A DNA stretch of 60,883 nt. It comes from Scatosoma sp045660265 (GTDB taxonomy: Bacteria > Bacillota > Clostridia > Christensenellales > Borkfalkiaceae). A program made the translations under genes and the position numbers. Below are positions 24,995 to 34,884 of this stretch, in pieces (position 1 is the stretch's first letter; every line of letters begins with the position of its first letter). The notes under the pieces are model-generated. The model did no database searches. It was not told the origin of the DNA and worked only from the letters and a program-made list of their open reading frames with translations. Location: assembly GCA_045660265.1 (NCBI GenBank), contig JAZRDM010000050.1, positions 1 to 60,883 on the forward strand, read 5' to 3'.

Positions 24995-25130
24995 GGTTCG
25001 GCAACGAATGGCAACTTATTTTCACTAAGAAGGATAGATAAAGCTAAATCCAAACTTAGTTTGGTTCGGCAACGAACAGCAACTTATCCCAACTAAGAAG
25101 GATAAATAAAACTAAATCCAAACTTAGTTT
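24995..25130 (+). repeat. 68-bp tandem duplication
   Basis: Two units start with GGTTCGGCAACGAA at 24995 and 25063. Each ends with a CCAAAC-TTA-GTTTGG hairpin. The sequence differs from the 149-bp unit beside it. From 25131 to 25270 the DNA is AT-rich, holds no gene and ends with the galM ribosome binding site AAAAAGGAG. Confidence 0.88.
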
Positions 25131-25270
25131 GGTTAACGCAAAAACGTGCGTGCGTGTTGCAATAAATAACCGCAGGCAAACACAAAAAAATTAGCGCAAA
25201 GAAACAACCATGCAATTATAGCTAAAAAGTTTTTTTTCATATTCGCAGTATGTGCAAAAAGGAGTAGAAT

Positions 25271-26344
25271 ATGACAAAAATTTTCAAAAAAAGTTTTGGG
25301 TTTTTAAAAAACGGCGCGGAAGTCCACGCCTACGTCCTTTGCGACGGAGAAGGGGAAGTTACCGTTTTATCGCTGGGCGGGGCATTACAGTCAATCAAAG
25401 TTCCCGATAAAAACGGACAACTCACCGACGTTGTATTAGGCTATGATACCCCGCAAGAATATCTCGATAAAAATGGCTATTTGGGTTTGCTTATCGGCAG
25501 ATTTGCCAACCGAATAGAAAAAGGGAGCTTAACAATCGACGGCGTTTCCTATCCCTTATATTGCAACAATAGGGGTAACCACCTGCACGGCGGAAAACAT
25601 GGCTTTGATAAAAAGCTTTGGACAGCGGAAATCATTAAAGACAAAGAGGGAAATGAAGAGCTTTCTTTAAGCCTTTTCTCCCCCGACGGCGAAGAAAATT
25701 ATCCGGGTAATTTAAAAGTCCAAGTCATTTATAGTTTTGTAGAAGGGCAGTTAAAAATCGATTATTTAGCCCTTTGCGATAAAAAGACTGCAATCAATCT
25801 CACCAACCACGCCTACTTTAATTTAGACGGCGCGGGGGAAGAGAACAGCGTATTCTCCCACGTGCTTTGGCTGGACGCGCCCTACCTATTACCGACAGAC
25901 GATACCATGATACCGCACGGCGAATTTAAACTTGCGCAAGGCACTCCGTTCGATTTTCAGCTCCCCAAAACGCTCGGCGAAGCGGATGCGGAAAAGGAAA
26001 ACGACGAAGATATGGCAAAAGGAAAGGGTATCGACCATTGTTACGTCTTTAAAAAAGACAGAGACAGGGGAAATCCGTTTGCAATCTTATATAGCAAACA
26101 AACGGGGATTGAAATGCAATGCTTCACCACCCAACCGTCCGTACAGGTATATGCAGGCTGTTTTTTAAACGGCGAAGGCAAGGGCGGAAAACAATACGGC
26201 AGAGGGGGCGCGGTATGTTTAGAAACGCAAGCCCTGCCGAACAACGTTAATATTCCTGCGTACGCGCAGTACGGCTCGTCCGTATACGACGCAGGCGAAG
26301 TATATCACTATATCACTTGTTACGCTTTCGGCGTACGCAAGTAA
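25271..26344 (+). CDS. galM: Aldose 1-epimerase (mutarotase)
   Basis: Interconverts alpha and beta anomers of aldohexoses. GRFANRI near residue 80, NHLHGGKHGFDKKLW near 107 with the catalytic His, and NLTNHAYFNLDG near 177 with the second His are conserved. 357 residues is usual. First gene of a long same-strand run with gaps under 90 bases; no galactose genes are nearby, so its link to the following tRNA synthetases is probably only positional. Confidence 0.92.
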   Translation: MTKIFKKSFGFLKNGAEVHAYVLCDGEGEVTVLSLGGALQSIKVPDKNGQLTDVVLGYDTPQEYLDKNGYLGLLIGRFANRIEKGSLTIDGVSYPLYCNNRGNHLHGGKHGFDKKLWTAEIIKDKEGNEELSLSLFSPDGEENYPGNLKVQVIYSFVEGQLKIDYLALCDKKTAINLTNHAYFNLDGAGEENSVFSHVLWLDAPYLLPTDDTMIPHGEFKLAQGTPFDFQLPKTLGEADAEKENDEDMAKGKGIDHCYVFKKDRDRGNPFAILYSKQTGIEMQCFTTQPSVQVYAGCFLNGEGKGGKQYGRGGAVCLETQALPNNVNIPAYAQYGSSVYDAGEVYHYITCYAFGVRK

Positions 26345-26359
26345 GGAAGGAGAGAAGTT

Positions 26360-27412
26360 ATGAAAAACATCATCTTAACAGGCGATAGACCTACGGGCAA
26401 ATTGCATATCGGTCATTACGTAGGCTCTTTGCGCCGCCGCGTAGAATTACAAAACAGCGGTAAATTCGATAAAATTTATATTATGATAGCTGACGCACAA
26501 GCGCTTACCGACAATTTCGATAACCCCGAAAAAGTCCGTGCAAACATCATGGAAGTTGCGCTCGATTATTTGGCTTGCGGTATCGACCCTGCAAAATCGA
26601 CCATTTTCATTCAATCGCACATCGCAGAATTAACCGAACTCACGTTCTATTATATGAACTTGGTTACGCTTGCTCGTTTGCAACGCAATCCGACGGTAAA
26701 AGCGGAAATTAAGCAAAAGAATTTCGAGTTGTCCTTGCCTATGGGCTTTTTGACCTATCCCGTATCGCAAACAGCAGATATTACGGCATTTAAAGCAAAC
26801 ACCGTGCCCGTTGGGGAAGACCAGCTTCCCATGCTTGAACAAGCCCGTGAAATTGTTCGCAGCTTCAACGGCTTATACGGCGAAACGCTTGTTGAACCGC
26901 AGGCGGTATTGCCCGAAAACAAATCGTGCTTGCGTTTACCTGGTACGGATGGTATGGCAAAGATGAGTAAATCGCTCGGCAACTGCATTTATTTATCCGA
27001 TTCCGCAGACGAAATCAAGCGCAAGGTAATGGGAATGTATACCGACCCTAATCACTTAAAAGTAAGCGACCCGGGCGACACCAAAAACAATCCGACGTTT
27101 ATCTATCTTGACGCATTCTCCACGGACGAGCATTTTGCAAAATATATGCCTGACTATGCAAACTTAGCCGAAATGAAAGCGCATTACGAACGCGGCGGTT
27201 TAGGGGATATGAAAGTAAAGAAATTCTTAAACGAAGTAATGCAAGAAACGCTTGCGCCCATTCGCGAAAGACGCGAAGAGTTGGCAAAGGATATTCCGGC
27301 AGTATGGGAAATCTTATATCAAGGCAGCAAGCAGGCGAAAGAAGTGGCTGCAGCAACCCTTAACGAAGTAAAAAAATCAATGAAAATCGACTACTTTTCA
27401 GATAGAGAATAA
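26360..27412 (+). CDS. trpS: Tryptophanyl-tRNA synthetase
   Basis: Class I synthetase charging tRNA-Trp. The HIGH-type motif is in GKLHIGHYVGS near residue 16 and KMSKS is at residues 201-205. 350 residues. It starts after GGAAGGAGAG, 15 bases from galM, and is followed 14 bases later by proS. No T-box precedes it. Confidence 0.95.
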   Translation: MKNIILTGDRPTGKLHIGHYVGSLRRRVELQNSGKFDKIYIMIADAQALTDNFDNPEKVRANIMEVALDYLACGIDPAKSTIFIQSHIAELTELTFYYMNLVTLARLQRNPTVKAEIKQKNFELSLPMGFLTYPVSQTADITAFKANTVPVGEDQLPMLEQAREIVRSFNGLYGETLVEPQAVLPENKSCLRLPGTDGMAKMSKSLGNCIYLSDSADEIKRKVMGMYTDPNHLKVSDPGDTKNNPTFIYLDAFSTDEHFAKYMPDYANLAEMKAHYERGGLGDMKVKKFLNEVMQETLAPIRERREELAKDIPAVWEILYQGSKQAKEVAAATLNEVKKSMKIDYFSDRE

Positions 27413-27426
27413 AGGAGAAACTAACA

Positions 27427-28857
27427 ATGGCAAAAGAAACGCAATTCGTTGAACAAATCGCAAATATTCAAACAGACTTCCCTCAATGGTACACGGACGT
27501 CGTATTAAAAACCAAACTTGTTGACTACGGTCCCGTTAAAGGTACGATGGTTATCCGTCCTTACGGTTATTCCATTTGGGAAAATATTCAAAAAGAATTA
27601 GATGGCAGATTTAAAAAACAAGGGGTACAAAATGCATACTTCCCCTTGCTGATTCCCATGAGCTTTTTCACCAAGGAAGCAGAACACGTAGAAGGCTTCG
27701 CACCCGAAGTAGCGGTAGTAACGCACGCAGGCGGGGAAGAACTTGCCGAACCTTTGGCAATCCGTCCCACGTCCGAAACGATTATCGGTACAATGTGCGC
27801 AAAGTGGGTACAATCCTATCGTGATTTGCCCTTAAAGGTCAACCAATGGTGTAACGTTATGCGTTGGGAAAAAACCACCCGCCCTTTCCTTAGAACGAGC
27901 GAGTTTTTATGGCAAGAAGGTCATACCGTTCACACGTCTGCAGAAGAAGCGGAAACGGAAACCTTGCAAATGCTTGCAATCTATAAAGAATTTATGGAAA
28001 ACTGCCTTGCAATCCCCGTATTGACGGGCAGAAAAACGGAAAAAGAACGTTTTGCCGGCGCTGTTGCAACCTATACGATGGAAGCTATGATGAAAGACGG
28101 CAAAAGCTTGCAGTCGGGTACTTCCCACTACTTAGGCCAAAACTTTGCAAAAGCCTTTGATATTAAATATCTTGGAAGCGAAGGTTCTTTGCAAACGGCT
28201 TACACGACCTCTTGGGGTGTTTCTACCCGTCTTATCGGCGCGGTAATTATGACGCACGGCGACGAACGCGGTTTGGTATTACCCCCCGTTGTTGCGCCTA
28301 TTCAATGCGTTATCGTGCCCATTGCGGCAAGAAAACCCGGCGTTGTGGAAAAATGTGAAGAACTCAAGGCTGAACTCGAAAAAGCGGGTATTCGCGTAAC
28401 GTTTGACAACACGGACAACTCGCCCGGTTGGAAGTTTAACGAATGGGAAATGAAAGGCGTTCCCGTACGTATCGAATTAGGGCCCAGAGATATCGAAGCA
28501 GGCAAAATGCTTTGTGCTCGCAGAGATACGCTTGAAAAGCAAGAGCTCTCTCTCGAAAATGCAGCAGAAACCATCAAACAATTGCTTGCGACGGTGCAAA
28601 AAGATATGTTGGAATCGGCGAAGGCGCGCAGAGACAGCCGTATCGTATATGCAGACGATATGAAGGGGATTTTGGCTGCGGTAGAAGGCGGCAACTTCGT
28701 AAAAGCAGGCTGGTGCGGTTGCAGAGCATGCGAAGATAAAATTAAAGAAGAAACAGCGGCAACTGCACGCGTGTACGCAGAAGGCGAAAGCGCGGAAACG
28801 TGCGCTGTCTGCGGTAAAAAAGCAGAAAGCGTTATCATTTACGCCCGTGCATACTAA
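27427..28857 (+). CDS. proS: Prolyl-tRNA synthetase, archaeal/eukaryotic type
   Basis: Class II synthetase charging tRNA-Pro. At 476 residues it lacks the editing insertion of the long bacterial ProS and belongs to the short type also found in some Clostridia. Class II motif 2 is seen in MRWEKTTRPFLRTSEFLWQE, and the C-terminal extension has paired Cys (GCRAC, CAVC). RBS AAAGGAG. This gene type in Bacteria is usually attributed to old transfer. Confidence 0.94.
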   Translation: MAKETQFVEQIANIQTDFPQWYTDVVLKTKLVDYGPVKGTMVIRPYGYSIWENIQKELDGRFKKQGVQNAYFPLLIPMSFFTKEAEHVEGFAPEVAVVTHAGGEELAEPLAIRPTSETIIGTMCAKWVQSYRDLPLKVNQWCNVMRWEKTTRPFLRTSEFLWQEGHTVHTSAEEAETETLQMLAIYKEFMENCLAIPVLTGRKTEKERFAGAVATYTMEAMMKDGKSLQSGTSHYLGQNFAKAFDIKYLGSEGSLQTAYTTSWGVSTRLIGAVIMTHGDERGLVLPPVVAPIQCVIVPIAARKPGVVEKCEELKAELEKAGIRVTFDNTDNSPGWKFNEWEMKGVPVRIELGPRDIEAGKMLCARRDTLEKQELSLENAAETIKQLLATVQKDMLESAKARRDSRIVYADDMKGILAAVEGGNFVKAGWCGCRACEDKIKEETAATARVYAEGESAETCAVCGKKAESVIIYARAY

Positions 28858-28892
28858 TCATCAAAAACAAAGGAAACAAATAAGTATTGAAT

Positions 28893-29555
28893 ATGGAAAA
28901 TTCAACTCTTATCAATCAGACAATTGCAAAAAATCTTGCCGAGTATCGAAAAGCGGCGGGGCTTACGCAAGCCGAGCTGGCTGAAAGAATTAACTATTCG
29001 GATAAATCGGTGTCGAAATGGGAGTCGGGTAACGGTGTTCCAGATATCTACATTTTAATCGAGCTGGCTCAGTTATTTGGGGTAACGGTAAACGATTTAA
29101 TTAGCGACAACGCTAAAAAACGCCCTAAAAAGAACCTGCTGAGAGATAGACTATTTATTATGCTTCTCTCATGCGGTCTTGCGTGGCTTGTGGCAACGTG
29201 CGTATTTGTAGCTTTCGACATCATTTTTGCTTCGGGCAAAGAGTGGTTGGCGTTTTTATATGCCGTACCCGTCAGCGCCATTTTAATTATTGTATTTACA
29301 GGGGTGTGGAAATATAGAATCGGCAACTTTTTTGCCGTATCCGCGCTTATATGGACGCTGATTACGTGTATTTACGTAACCGTTTCGGTGTGCGGCGGAC
29401 AAACGCATGGCTTGTGGGGCTTGTTTATTATCGGTGCGCCTTTGCAAGTATTAGAAATTTTATGGGTGTTTTTCAGGGCTTCTTTGTTTAAAGTAAAAAA
29501 GACGAACAAGAGCAAATCAAAGAAAAAGAATGAAAAGGTGGAAAAAAGTCTGTGA
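28893..29555 (+). CDS. XRE-family regulator with C-terminal membrane domain
   Basis: 220 residues. An N-terminal helix-turn-helix (IAKNLAEYRKAAGLTQAELA, then SDKSVSKWESG) spans about residues 8-65. Four hydrophobic helices follow at about 85-190, and the tail is very Lys-rich. The start is uncertain: TTG at 28887 has slightly better spacing to AAGGA. Its stop overlaps the GTG of mcsA. In Firmicutes this position before mcsA-mcsB-clpC is held by ctsR; the protein shows no CtsR similarity. A local regulatory role is inferred from position. Confidence 0.85.
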   Translation: MENSTLINQTIAKNLAEYRKAAGLTQAELAERINYSDKSVSKWESGNGVPDIYILIELAQLFGVTVNDLISDNAKKRPKKNLLRDRLFIMLLSCGLAWLVATCVFVAFDIIFASGKEWLAFLYAVPVSAILIIVFTGVWKYRIGNFFAVSALIWTLITCIYVTVSVCGGQTHGLWGLFIIGAPLQVLEILWVFFRASLFKVKKTNKSKSKKKNEKVEKSL

Positions 29556-30022
29556 GTGAAATCCTGTGCGAGTATTGTAAAAGAAATCCCGCCACAAACC
29601 ATCACATAAGACAAACACAAAAGGGTGAGGTAAAATCCTACTATTGCCTTGCTTGTTATAGAAAAGTAAAAGCCGCGGAAGAAAGCGCGCAAGCTTTAGA
29701 ACAAACGGCGAAAGGAAAGCCTGCTCGCTGCCTAAATTGCGGCTGCACAGTCGAACAGTTTAAAAAACAAAACCTTGTCGGCTGCGCGCATTGTTATAAA
29801 TCGCTCAGCTGGGCAATTCAACCGATTGTAGAGCGTATGCAAGGAAAAGAATCGCATTGCGGCAGACAAGAATTGCTTGACACCAGAAGCCGTTTGATGC
29901 GCCGCTATAACGAGGTGAGTGTCATTCGCGATAGTCTTGTTGACGAAAGTCAAACGGAAGCGTACGACGAAGAATTAAAACGAATTCAGTCCTTGCTGTC
30001 TAAACATAGGGAGGAAGTATGA
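29552..30022 (+). CDS. mcsA: McsA, zinc protein activating the McsB arginine kinase
   Basis: 156 residues with four CXXC pairs (CEYC, CLAC, CLNC, CAHC) in two zinc-binding modules and a C-terminal UVR-type helical segment. McsA activates McsB and contributes to stress response and metal tolerance in Firmicutes. GTG start overlapping the previous stop; its own stop overlaps the mcsB start (ATGA), so the genes are tightly coupled. Confidence 0.9.
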   Translation: MSEILCEYCKRNPATNHHIRQTQKGEVKSYYCLACYRKVKAAEESAQALEQTAKGKPARCLNCGCTVEQFKKQNLVGCAHCYKSLSWAIQPIVERMQGKESHCGRQELLDTRSRLMRRYNEVSVIRDSLVDESQTEAYDEELKRIQSLLSKHREEV

Positions 30023-31062
30023 AAAAATCCCTTAACATAGCGGGGATGAATATTCCCCAAGACGTAGAGTTTATTATTTCTTCCACCCGTATTCGTTTGG
30101 CTCGCAATTTAGACGCCTATCCTTTTCCTAACTACCTAGAAGAAGAAAAAGCCAAAGAAGTGCTTACGCTTCTTCGCCACGAAATCAAAGCCCTCGACTC
30201 GTTTACCGAGTACGAGATAGATAAAATAACGCCTATGCACGCGGCGTATATGCAAGAAAAGCATCTTATCAGCCCCGCGCTCATCAAGCGCGGCGCAAAG
30301 GGCGCGGCGTTCATTTCAGAAGACGAGCACATCTCTATCATGGTGAATGAAGAAGACCACTTGCGCGAGCAGTATATCGTCAAAGATTTCAATTTAATGG
30401 GCGCGTACGAAAAAATTGTTGGGGTAGATGATTTAATTAGCAGTAAAGTGAATTTTGCCTACGATCAACAACTTGGTTATTTAACTGCATGTCCTAGCAA
30501 TTTAGGTACGGGTATGCGCGCGTCGGTAATGATGTTTTTACCAGGCCTTACAGAAAGTGGCGAATTAAAAAAGCTGTTGCCTAGCTTAAAAAAAGGCGGT
30601 TTGACGGTACGCGGCGTATTTGGCGAAGGCTCGCAGGCGGAAGGGTATACCTATCAAGTAAGCAACGAACGCACGTTAGGCTTATCCGAAAACGCTATTT
30701 TAGAGTTGATGACGGAAATTGCCTACAATTTTTGCACGTTAGAATTACACGAGCGGGAAAAAATGCTTGAAAAGAACGGGGTGGAGGTAAAAGACAGTTG
30801 TTTGCGCGCTTACGGAACGTTGACAAATTGCGCGCTTTTATCCCAAGAAGAGATGTCCAATCTTTTAACGAAGCTTCGTTTGGGGGTAGTGTTGGGATTT
30901 TTTAGGGCGAGAAGTATGGAACAATTCGATTCCTTTATCTCCGAAATGCAACCAGCGTCTTTCCGTATGAAATACAATCCCAATACCGAAGAAGAGGCGC
31001 AAAGCATACGCGCAAGCGTTTCGTCGACGGAAATAAAAAAATGTATCACAAGGCTGTATTAA
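30019..31062 (+). CDS. mcsB: Protein arginine kinase
   Basis: Phosphorylates arginines on misfolded proteins as a degradation tag for ClpCP. Related to creatine and arginine kinases: SSTRIRLARNLDAYPFPN near residue 18, CPSNLGTGMRASV near 157 with the conserved catalytic-loop Cys, and SNERTLGLSE near 215. 347 residues. RBS GGGAGGA. Confidence 0.94.
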   Translation: MKKSLNIAGMNIPQDVEFIISSTRIRLARNLDAYPFPNYLEEEKAKEVLTLLRHEIKALDSFTEYEIDKITPMHAAYMQEKHLISPALIKRGAKGAAFISEDEHISIMVNEEDHLREQYIVKDFNLMGAYEKIVGVDDLISSKVNFAYDQQLGYLTACPSNLGTGMRASVMMFLPGLTESGELKKLLPSLKKGGLTVRGVFGEGSQAEGYTYQVSNERTLGLSENAILELMTEIAYNFCTLELHEREKMLEKNGVEVKDSCLRAYGTLTNCALLSQEEMSNLLTKLRLGVVLGFFRARSMEQFDSFISEMQPASFRMKYNPNTEEEAQSIRASVSSTEIKKCITRLY

Positions 31063-31150
31063 ACGTTGTATCGAACGTTTAGTAAAGCCGCATATACTAA
31101 TAGGACGGTAGCATGTACGCGTTAAAGGCGTTTATGCAGGAGGAAATAGT

Positions 31151-33724
31151 ATGGCTGAAAGGTCGAAAGAATTAGAAAGAGTAGTGCACGAAGCGGGGAT
31201 ATTTACCTATTCCAAGGGCTCTAATTTAATTGGGTCGGAACATATCGTTTATGGTATGTTAAGCGTGCCCGAATGTGCCGCATACTCTATTTTACGTGAA
31301 TGTAACGTAGTACCCGAAAAATATAACGCATTATTCCGCAATCAAACGGTGCATTATACGTCTATGGGATATTCTGATAATCTGACGGCAATTTTAAATG
31401 CTGCAAATATAGCGGCAGATTCCCATCATTGTACGCTTGGTACGGTGCATTTGTTGTTGGAGATTGTTCAACGCGAAAACGTGGCGGTAAAAGCGCTCAA
31501 TGCGTTAGGGGTTTCCCTTGCGCAAATTTTGCAACGCTGCAGAGAATATATCCAAACGTTAAAAGTCAACGGCGTTACGGACGGAGACGGGTACGATTTT
31601 ACTTGTCCTCAATCCTCGTCTTCAGATGTATCTGGCAATCACTCCTCTAGCGTAAGCGCGCCCAAGGCAAGCCCAAGCGGTGCAACTACGCAAACGAAAA
31701 CCGCGCGTGGCAGACGTGCTAGTAAAAATAAAAATGCGGAAAAAGTTATGCAATACGGTATAGATATGACCGAGCGTGCAAGACGCGGTCAAATAGATCC
31801 CGTAATCGGTAGAAATGAGGAAATTGAAAAAGTTGTCCAAGTCCTTTCCCGCCGTACAAAAAACAACCCCGTGCTTATCGGCGAGCCGGGCGTCGGTAAA
31901 AGCGCCATCGTCGAAGGCTTGGCGCGGCTAGTTGCCGAAGAAGACGTTCCCGAACAGCTTCTCAATAAGATGATTTTCTCGGTGGATATTCCAGGAATGA
32001 TCGCAGGCGCGAAATACCGCGGCGACTTTGAAGAACGCTTAAAGATGTTGATTGATTGGGTAATCGAGGAAGGGGACGTAGTATTATTTATCGACGAAAT
32101 TCATACGATTGTCGGCGCGGGCGCGTCGGGCGATTCGGGAATGGACGCGGCGAATATTTTAAAACCTCTGCTCGCGCGCAGCGATTTGCAAATCGTAGGC
32201 GCAACGACGATTGAAGAATATAGAAAATATATCGAAAAGGACGCCGCTCTCGAACGTCGTTTTACCCCCGTTCACGTAGAAGAACCTACGGAAAGCGAAG
32301 CGATAGCCATTTTAAAAGGCCTTCGTTCAAAATATGAAGAACACCACGGCATTCTTATTGATGACGACGCTATCGAAGGCGCAGTGAAGTTATCGGCGAG
32401 ATATATTACAGATAGATTTTTACCCGATAAGGCAATCGATTTAATCGACGAAGCGGCTGCACAGGCGCGTATGATTACAGATAGTAAGCACGGCAGCGCT
32501 AACGCAGATTTAAACGAAATTATTCAAGAAAGAGAGCTTGTCCAACAGCAGTTGGAAATGTATAAAAACGCACCTATCGACGCACGGGCAACGCAACTGT
32601 TATTAAAAGATAAAGAACTTGTCGAAAAATATACGTCTTTAAAAAAGGCGCAAGAATTGCGTAAGGTAGGCGACGGTAAGTATGCGTTGGGGTACGAACA
32701 AGTTGCGGCAATTATTTCCGCGAAGATGAAAATCCCCTTACAAAAAATCACCCAACAAGAAGGGGAAAAATTGATGCGTTTGGAAGAAGATTTACACAAA
32801 CGCATTATCGGGCAAAATGAAGCAGTGGTAGCAGTGGCGAAATCTATCCGCCGTGCGAGAGCGGGTTTAAAAGATCCGTCTAAGCCTATCGGCTCCTTTA
32901 TTTTTGTCGGCCCTACGGGCGTAGGTAAAACCGACCTTTGCAAAGCACTTGCGCAGGCGTTATTTGGTTCGGAAGATCAAATGATTCGCTTGGATATGAG
33001 CGAATATATGGAAAAACAATCCATCTCCAAGCTTATCGGCGCGCCCCCTGGATATATCGGGTACGACGAATCGCAAACGGGGCAATTAACGGATAAAATA
33101 CGTACTCGTCCTTACAGTGTCGTATTGTTTGATGAAATCGAAAAAGCACATCCAGACGTGTTTAATCTGCTTTTGCAAATTTTAGATGATGGCAGATTGA
33201 CAGACAGCCGTGGTAGAACGGTTAGTTTTAAAAATGCAGTCATTATTTTAACCAGCAATATCGGCGCGTCCATCAAGACTAGCGAACGCACGGGTATGTA
33301 CGGTTTTGGCAGTACGCGTGAAGAACGTGTAGACGAAAAACAGTACGAAGGGATGAAAGAAGAAGTTACCAAAGCGTTGAAAGATCATTTCCGTCCCGAG
33401 TTTTTAAACCGTATGGATGACATTATCGTCTTCCATCGCTTAACGAAAGCGGATTGTGCAAAAATCGGCGGTAAAATTGTAGATTCCTTGGCAAAGCGTT
33501 TGCAAGAACAGCGTGGAATTTCGTTAAACATTTCTTCGCGTGCGTTAGAAAAACTTGTGGAAGAGGGGTACGACAGCGAATATGGTGCTCGTCCTTTAAA
33601 GCGTACGGTGCAACGCCGAATCGAAGACAAACTTTCCGAAGAAATTTTACTTGGAAGAATTCAAAACGGCAACAAGGTGATTGTTGATCATAACGGCGAA
33701 AATTTTGTGTTTTCCGTTCGATAA
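31151..33724 (+). CDS. clpC: ATP-dependent Clp protease ATPase subunit ClpC
   Basis: Hexameric AAA+ unfoldase feeding ClpP. An N-terminal double Clp-N domain covers about residues 5-145. Walker A motifs are GEPGVGKSA (244-252) in the first AAA domain and GPTGVGKTD (587-595) in the second, with a UVR-containing middle domain near 420-460. 857 residues. RBS CAGGAGGA. Neither a CtsR box nor a CIRCE element was found upstream. An AACGTT inverted repeat spans the gap after mcsB. Only ten bases separate it from aroC. Confidence 0.95.
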   Translation: MAERSKELERVVHEAGIFTYSKGSNLIGSEHIVYGMLSVPECAAYSILRECNVVPEKYNALFRNQTVHYTSMGYSDNLTAILNAANIAADSHHCTLGTVHLLLEIVQRENVAVKALNALGVSLAQILQRCREYIQTLKVNGVTDGDGYDFTCPQSSSSDVSGNHSSSVSAPKASPSGATTQTKTARGRRASKNKNAEKVMQYGIDMTERARRGQIDPVIGRNEEIEKVVQVLSRRTKNNPVLIGEPGVGKSAIVEGLARLVAEEDVPEQLLNKMIFSVDIPGMIAGAKYRGDFEERLKMLIDWVIEEGDVVLFIDEIHTIVGAGASGDSGMDAANILKPLLARSDLQIVGATTIEEYRKYIEKDAALERRFTPVHVEEPTESEAIAILKGLRSKYEEHHGILIDDDAIEGAVKLSARYITDRFLPDKAIDLIDEAAAQARMITDSKHGSANADLNEIIQERELVQQQLEMYKNAPIDARATQLLLKDKELVEKYTSLKKAQELRKVGDGKYALGYEQVAAIISAKMKIPLQKITQQEGEKLMRLEEDLHKRIIGQNEAVVAVAKSIRRARAGLKDPSKPIGSFIFVGPTGVGKTDLCKALAQALFGSEDQMIRLDMSEYMEKQSISKLIGAPPGYIGYDESQTGQLTDKIRTRPYSVVLFDEIEKAHPDVFNLLLQILDDGRLTDSRGRTVSFKNAVIILTSNIGASIKTSERTGMYGFGSTREERVDEKQYEGMKEEVTKALKDHFRPEFLNRMDDIIVFHRLTKADCAKIGGKIVDSLAKRLQEQRGISLNISSRALEKLVEEGYDSEYGARPLKRTVQRRIEDKLSEEILLGRIQNGNKVIVDHNGENFVFSVR

Positions 33725-33734
33725 GGAGTAATAT

Positions 33735-34874
33735 ATGAAATTAACGACAGCAGGAGAATCGCATGGCAAAGCGCTCGTCGCCATTATCGAAGGCTTGCCT
33801 GCGCATTTAAAAATTTCATTAGACGATATCAATGCCGATTTAGCACTTCGTCAAAAGGGCTATGGCCGCGGCGCGCGTCAAAAATTAGAAAAGGATAAGG
33901 CTGAAATTTTAACGGGTGTACGTAATAACGAAACACTCGGCTCTCCGCTCACGCTTTGCATTTATAACAAGGACTACGCCAATTGGGAAACTTGTATGGC
34001 TGCAGGGGATTGCGACGAAAGCGCAATGCAACAAAAACAGCTTACTAAGGTTCGTCCAGGCCATGCAGATTTAACCGGAATGTTTAAATTCTCGCAATCG
34101 GATGCGCGTAATGTTTTAGAGCGTGCTTCCGCGCGCGAAACGGCAATTCGGGTTGCGGCGGGCGGCGTTTACAAGCAATATTTGTCCGCGCTTGGCATTG
34201 AAATTGCAGGCTACGTAAAAGAGGTTTGCGGGGTAAAGGATAGGGGCGTGTATGCGTTTAACGATTTATCTAACGCAAAAAATACCGAGCTTGGCATGCT
34301 GGATAAAAATGCGGAAGCTTGGGCAAAACAAAAAATTGATACGTTAAAGGCGGAAGGCGATACCGCAGGCGGCGTAGTGGAAATCCGTGTAAAAGGATTT
34401 AAACGCGGCTTTGGTAGCATGATGACGTATGCCGAAAAATTAGATGGCAAGCTTGCGCAGGCGTTGATGAGCATTCAAGCCGCCAAAGCCGTCAGCTTTG
34501 GTATGGGTATGGAAGTAGGCTCGTTTAGCGGCAAGGACGTTCATGACGAAATTTTCCACGATATTGGCAAAGGCTTTTACCGCGAAACCAATCGCGCAGG
34601 CGGTATAGAAGGTGGTATGAGCAACGGCGAAGAAATTATCATCAGTGTTGCCATGAAACCTATTCCTACCCTCATGAAAGGTTTGCGCACGGCAGACTTC
34701 CTTTCTAAAAAACCCGTCGTCGCCGCATCCGAGCGTAGCGACGTTTGCGCTATTTTTGCATTTGAGATTATCGCGGAAGCCGTTGTTGCGCAAGTGCTCG
34801 CAGATGAAATTTCTTATCGTGTGGGCGGAGATACAATGTCGCAGGTAAAAGAACGTTATTTTCGTTTACCGTAA
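33735..34874 (+). CDS. aroC: Chorismate synthase
   Basis: FMN-dependent enzyme forming chorismate from EPSP, the last common step of aromatic synthesis. TTAGESHGKAL at the N-terminus and KVRPGHADL, SARETAIRVAAG and a GGIEGGMSNG block are typical. 379 residues. First of six contiguous shikimate genes, directly after clpC without a visible promoter or terminator. Confidence 0.95.
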   Translation: MKLTTAGESHGKALVAIIEGLPAHLKISLDDINADLALRQKGYGRGARQKLEKDKAEILTGVRNNETLGSPLTLCIYNKDYANWETCMAAGDCDESAMQQKQLTKVRPGHADLTGMFKFSQSDARNVLERASARETAIRVAAGGVYKQYLSALGIEIAGYVKEVCGVKDRGVYAFNDLSNAKNTELGMLDKNAEAWAKQKIDTLKAEGDTAGGVVEIRVKGFKRGFGSMMTYAEKLDGKLAQALMSIQAAKAVSFGMGMEVGSFSGKDVHDEIFHDIGKGFYRETNRAGGIEGGMSNGEEIIISVAMKPIPTLMKGLRTADFLSKKPVVAASERSDVCAIFAFEIIAEAVVAQVLADEISYRVGGDTMSQVKERYFRLP

Positions 34875-34884
34875 GGAGTGATGT

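Noticed and set aside
24554..25096. A 180-codon open frame and shorter frames across the tandem repeats
   Set aside because: They repeat with the DNA unit, lack ribosome binding sites and exist only because 149 bases carry few stops. Treated as repeat DNA.
31063..31150. CtsR box or CIRCE element before clpC
   Set aside because: Neither GGTCAAA tandem repeats nor TTAGCACTC-GAGTGCTAA occurs; only an AACGTT inverted repeat is present.
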